14,155 nucleotides of DNA from NCBI GenBank assembly GCA_016234345.1, contig JACRFG010000019.1, positions 1 to 14,155 of the forward strand, written 5' to 3'. The stretch is from Candidatus Jorgensenbacteria bacterium (GTDB lineage Bacteria > Patescibacteriota > Minisyncoccia > UBA6257 > GWB1-50-10). Both the position numbers and the translations under genes were made by a program. The notes beneath the pieces were generated by a model. The model did not search any database, had not been told where the DNA came from, and saw only the letters and a program-made list of their open reading frames with translations. Below are positions 13,096 through 14,155 of the stretch, piece after piece (position 1 is the first letter of the stretch; the number at the start of each line of letters is the position of its first letter).

Positions 13096-13488
13096 ATGAG
13101 ACATTTTCAAAAAAAAGGTTATATTGCTTTAATTACAGCAATTATTCTTACGGCGATCGTGCTTGCGGTTGCAGTTTCTCTTTCTTCGACCACTTTCTTA
13201 GCTCGTTTTGACAGCGTCGGCGTCGAGTTAAAAGACATGAGCCGTTTTATAGCCAAAGGATGTCTTGAGTACGCGCGGTTTAATCTAGCTTCTTCTAGTG
13301 GATGGGCCGGTAATGTCACAACCACCATAAACGGCTATTCTTGTTACGTATACGCGCCGCAGGGAGTGGGTACGACAACGGTTATCCAGTCTACCGCTAC
13401 CATCAATAACCGAACTACAAACTTAAAAATGACAGTGGCTACGAGTACGCTTAAGGTTATTTTCCTTGAAGAATTAAGCTCTTTTTAA
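13096..13488 (+). CDS. Minor pseudopilin, PilX/GspK-like, lacking Glu5
   Basis: The open frame extends back to 13015, but the real start is ATG 13096, one base after the previous stop. It yields a 130-residue protein with leader MRHFQKKG and helix YIALITAIILTAIVLAVAVS. The upstream extension would put 27 odd residues in front of the basic leader and overlap the previous gene. The mature position 5 is Ile, not Glu. Loss of Glu5 is typical of GspK and some PilX proteins that sit at the filament tip, because Glu5 normally pairs with the subunit ahead. The rest has a pair of cysteines (KGCLEYARF and YSCYVYAP) that may form a disulfide, and Thr-rich strands. It is the last gene of the long operon. 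Confidence 0.85.
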   Translation: MRHFQKKGYIALITAIILTAIVLAVAVSLSSTTFLARFDSVGVELKDMSRFIAKGCLEYARFNLASSSGWAGNVTTTINGYSCYVYAPQGVGTTTVIQSTATINNRTTNLKMTVATSTLKVIFLEELSSF

Positions 13489-13560
13489 GAATTATTTTAA
13501 CTTGTTTTTATTGGTTTTTATTTAGATTTAACGGGTTGTGGATAATATTTTGAAAAGGTG

Positions 13561-13569
13561 TGCTATAAT
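13561..13569 (+). promoter_or_regulatory. Extended -10 promoter of the major-pilin-like gene
   Basis: TGCTATAAT is a perfect extended -10. Transcription would start near 13576 and give a leader of about 53 nt before ATG 13629, unlike the leaderless layout at pilB. No good -35 is seen. The preceding 70 bp after the operon end is AT-rich with no recognisable hairpin terminator, so some read-through from upstream is possible. Confidence 0.55.
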
Positions 13570-13628
13570 AAGTACTATATATTCAAGGTCGATAAGATTA
13601 TTCTATCTTTAAATAAGCACTTTATTAC

Positions 13629-14099
13629 ATGAAAACTACATTAAAAAAGAACCGAAACGCTGGTTTTACGCTTATTGAATTATTGGTCGTGATCGGTATT
13701 ATCGCGATTTTGGCAGCAGTTGTTATTATCGCCTTAAACCCGGCCCGTCAGTTTTCTCAGGCCAGAAATACGCAAAGATGGTCAAATGTGAACGCACTTT
13801 TGAACGCGATAGGACAACGTACGGCTGATAACCGTGGACTTTTTGAAACCGGCTGTGCCGCAGGAGCGGTTCCTACGACAAGCACAAATATATCTACTAG
13901 TACTTATGATATAGCCCCTTGTCTTGTCCCGACTTACATTACGCAATTACCGTTTGATCCAAGCGCAGCAGGCGCGTATTACTCAAGTTCGACTGACTAT
14001 GATTTGCAGTATTTTGTTCAACGAGATGCAACTACTGGGCGTATTACTGTTAATGCTCCAAGCGCTGAATTGAGTGAAATTATCTCAGTAACCCGATAG
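13629..14099 (+). CDS. Type IV major-pilin-like prepilin
   Basis: This 156-residue protein has leader MKTTLKKNRNAG, then FTLIELLVVIGIIAILAAVV: a textbook type IVa prepilin signal with basic leader, cleavage after Gly12 and Glu5. The helix continues into NPARQFSQARNTQRWSNVNA. The globular domain is small, with Cys76 and Cys98 likely forming a disulfide, and a C-terminal strand region (SSSTDYDLQYFVQRD). Its own promoter, the untranslated leader and a strong terminator suggest separate, higher expression than the minor pseudopilins. It is therefore the best candidate in the window for the main filament subunit. A competence-type pseudopilus (ComGC-like) is an alternative. There is no good ribosome site before the ATG. 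Confidence 0.92.
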   Translation: MKTTLKKNRNAGFTLIELLVVIGIIAILAAVVIIALNPARQFSQARNTQRWSNVNALLNAIGQRTADNRGLFETGCAAGAVPTTSTNISTSTYDIAPCLVPTYITQLPFDPSAAGAYYSSSTDYDLQYFVQRDATTGRITVNAPSAELSEIISVTR

Positions 14100-14117
14100 A
14101 TTTTCTAGAGACACTAC

Positions 14118-14155
14118 AAAAACCCCGCCAATTAGGCGGGGTTTTTGGTTTTGGG
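14118..14155 (+). terminator. Rho-independent terminator after the pilin gene
   Basis: AAAAACCCCGCC (14118-14129) pairs with GGCGGGGTTTTT (14135-14146) across a 5-nt AATTA loop. This is the most GC-rich hairpin in the window and marks the end of the pilus cluster. Confidence 0.92.

Noticed and set aside
13591..13610. Small hairpin in the leader of the pilin gene (AAGAT / ATCTT)
   Set aside because: A 5-bp AT-rich stem with a 6-nt loop is expected by chance and does not resemble a riboswitch or thermometer.
1..14155. Alternative genetic code (TGA as glycine)
   Set aside because: TGA ends several well-supported genes (5007-5009, 12613-12615, 13092-13094), so the standard bacterial code fits.

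Overview
The window looks like chromosomal DNA of a candidate phyla radiation (Patescibacteria, Parcubacteria-like) bacterium. This is inferred from protein flavour, not from a marker gene. The pointers are a DUF5671-type membrane protein, a dienelactone hydrolase fused to a cupredoxin, a type IV pilus cluster whose pseudopilins carry Ser/Thr-rich and LVIVD-propeller tails, a tRNA without encoded CCA, and very compact spacing. TGA is used as a stop several times (for example at 12613-12615 and 13092-13094), so the TGA-as-glycine code of Gracilibacteria/Absconditabacteria does not apply.

The left part (1-6381) is a mosaic of short transcription units. In order: a partial DUF5671-like membrane protein (minus); a membrane-anchored dienelactone hydrolase-cupredoxin fusion (minus); an RhlE-type DEAD-box RNA helicase (plus) with a GNRA-capped terminator; an unrecognised 153-residue Cys-containing protein (plus); a diiron acyl-ACP desaturase (plus); a translationally coupled pair of small membrane proteins, one with histidines grouped at one membrane face (minus); and a stand-alone PD-(D/E)XK nuclease with four cysteines (plus). 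Next come a membrane protein joining a PH-like domain to a Schlafen-type AlbA_2 domain (6411-7400, minus) and tRNA-Gln(UUG) (7468-7538, minus).

The right part (7579-14099, plus) is a type IV pilus / competence-pseudopilus cluster. It holds the assembly ATPase PilB, the platform protein PilC, a GspH-like pseudopilin, two tandem response-regulator receivers, two more minor pseudopilins, and a major-pilin-like gene with its own promoter and a strong terminator. PilB and PilC would drive assembly. Three to four minor pseudopilins would form the tip or initiation complex, and the 13629 gene would supply the main subunit. Prepilin peptidase and the alignment/secretin proteins are not in the window.

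The most unusual object is the 604-residue protein at 10801-12615. It has an intact CheY-like receiver, then a class III prepilin signal and pilin helix, then a pseudopilin domain, then an LVIVD beta-propeller, all in one reading frame. A phosphorylatable cytoplasmic switch therefore sits where a prepilin leader peptide should be. The gene just upstream encodes a related receiver that has lost both the phospho-acceptor Asp and the conserved Lys. A second theme is promoter layout: several -10 boxes lie only 7-8 nt before an ATG with no Shine-Dalgarno, suggesting leaderless mRNAs, while two GTG-start genes carry good AGGTGAT ribosome sites.
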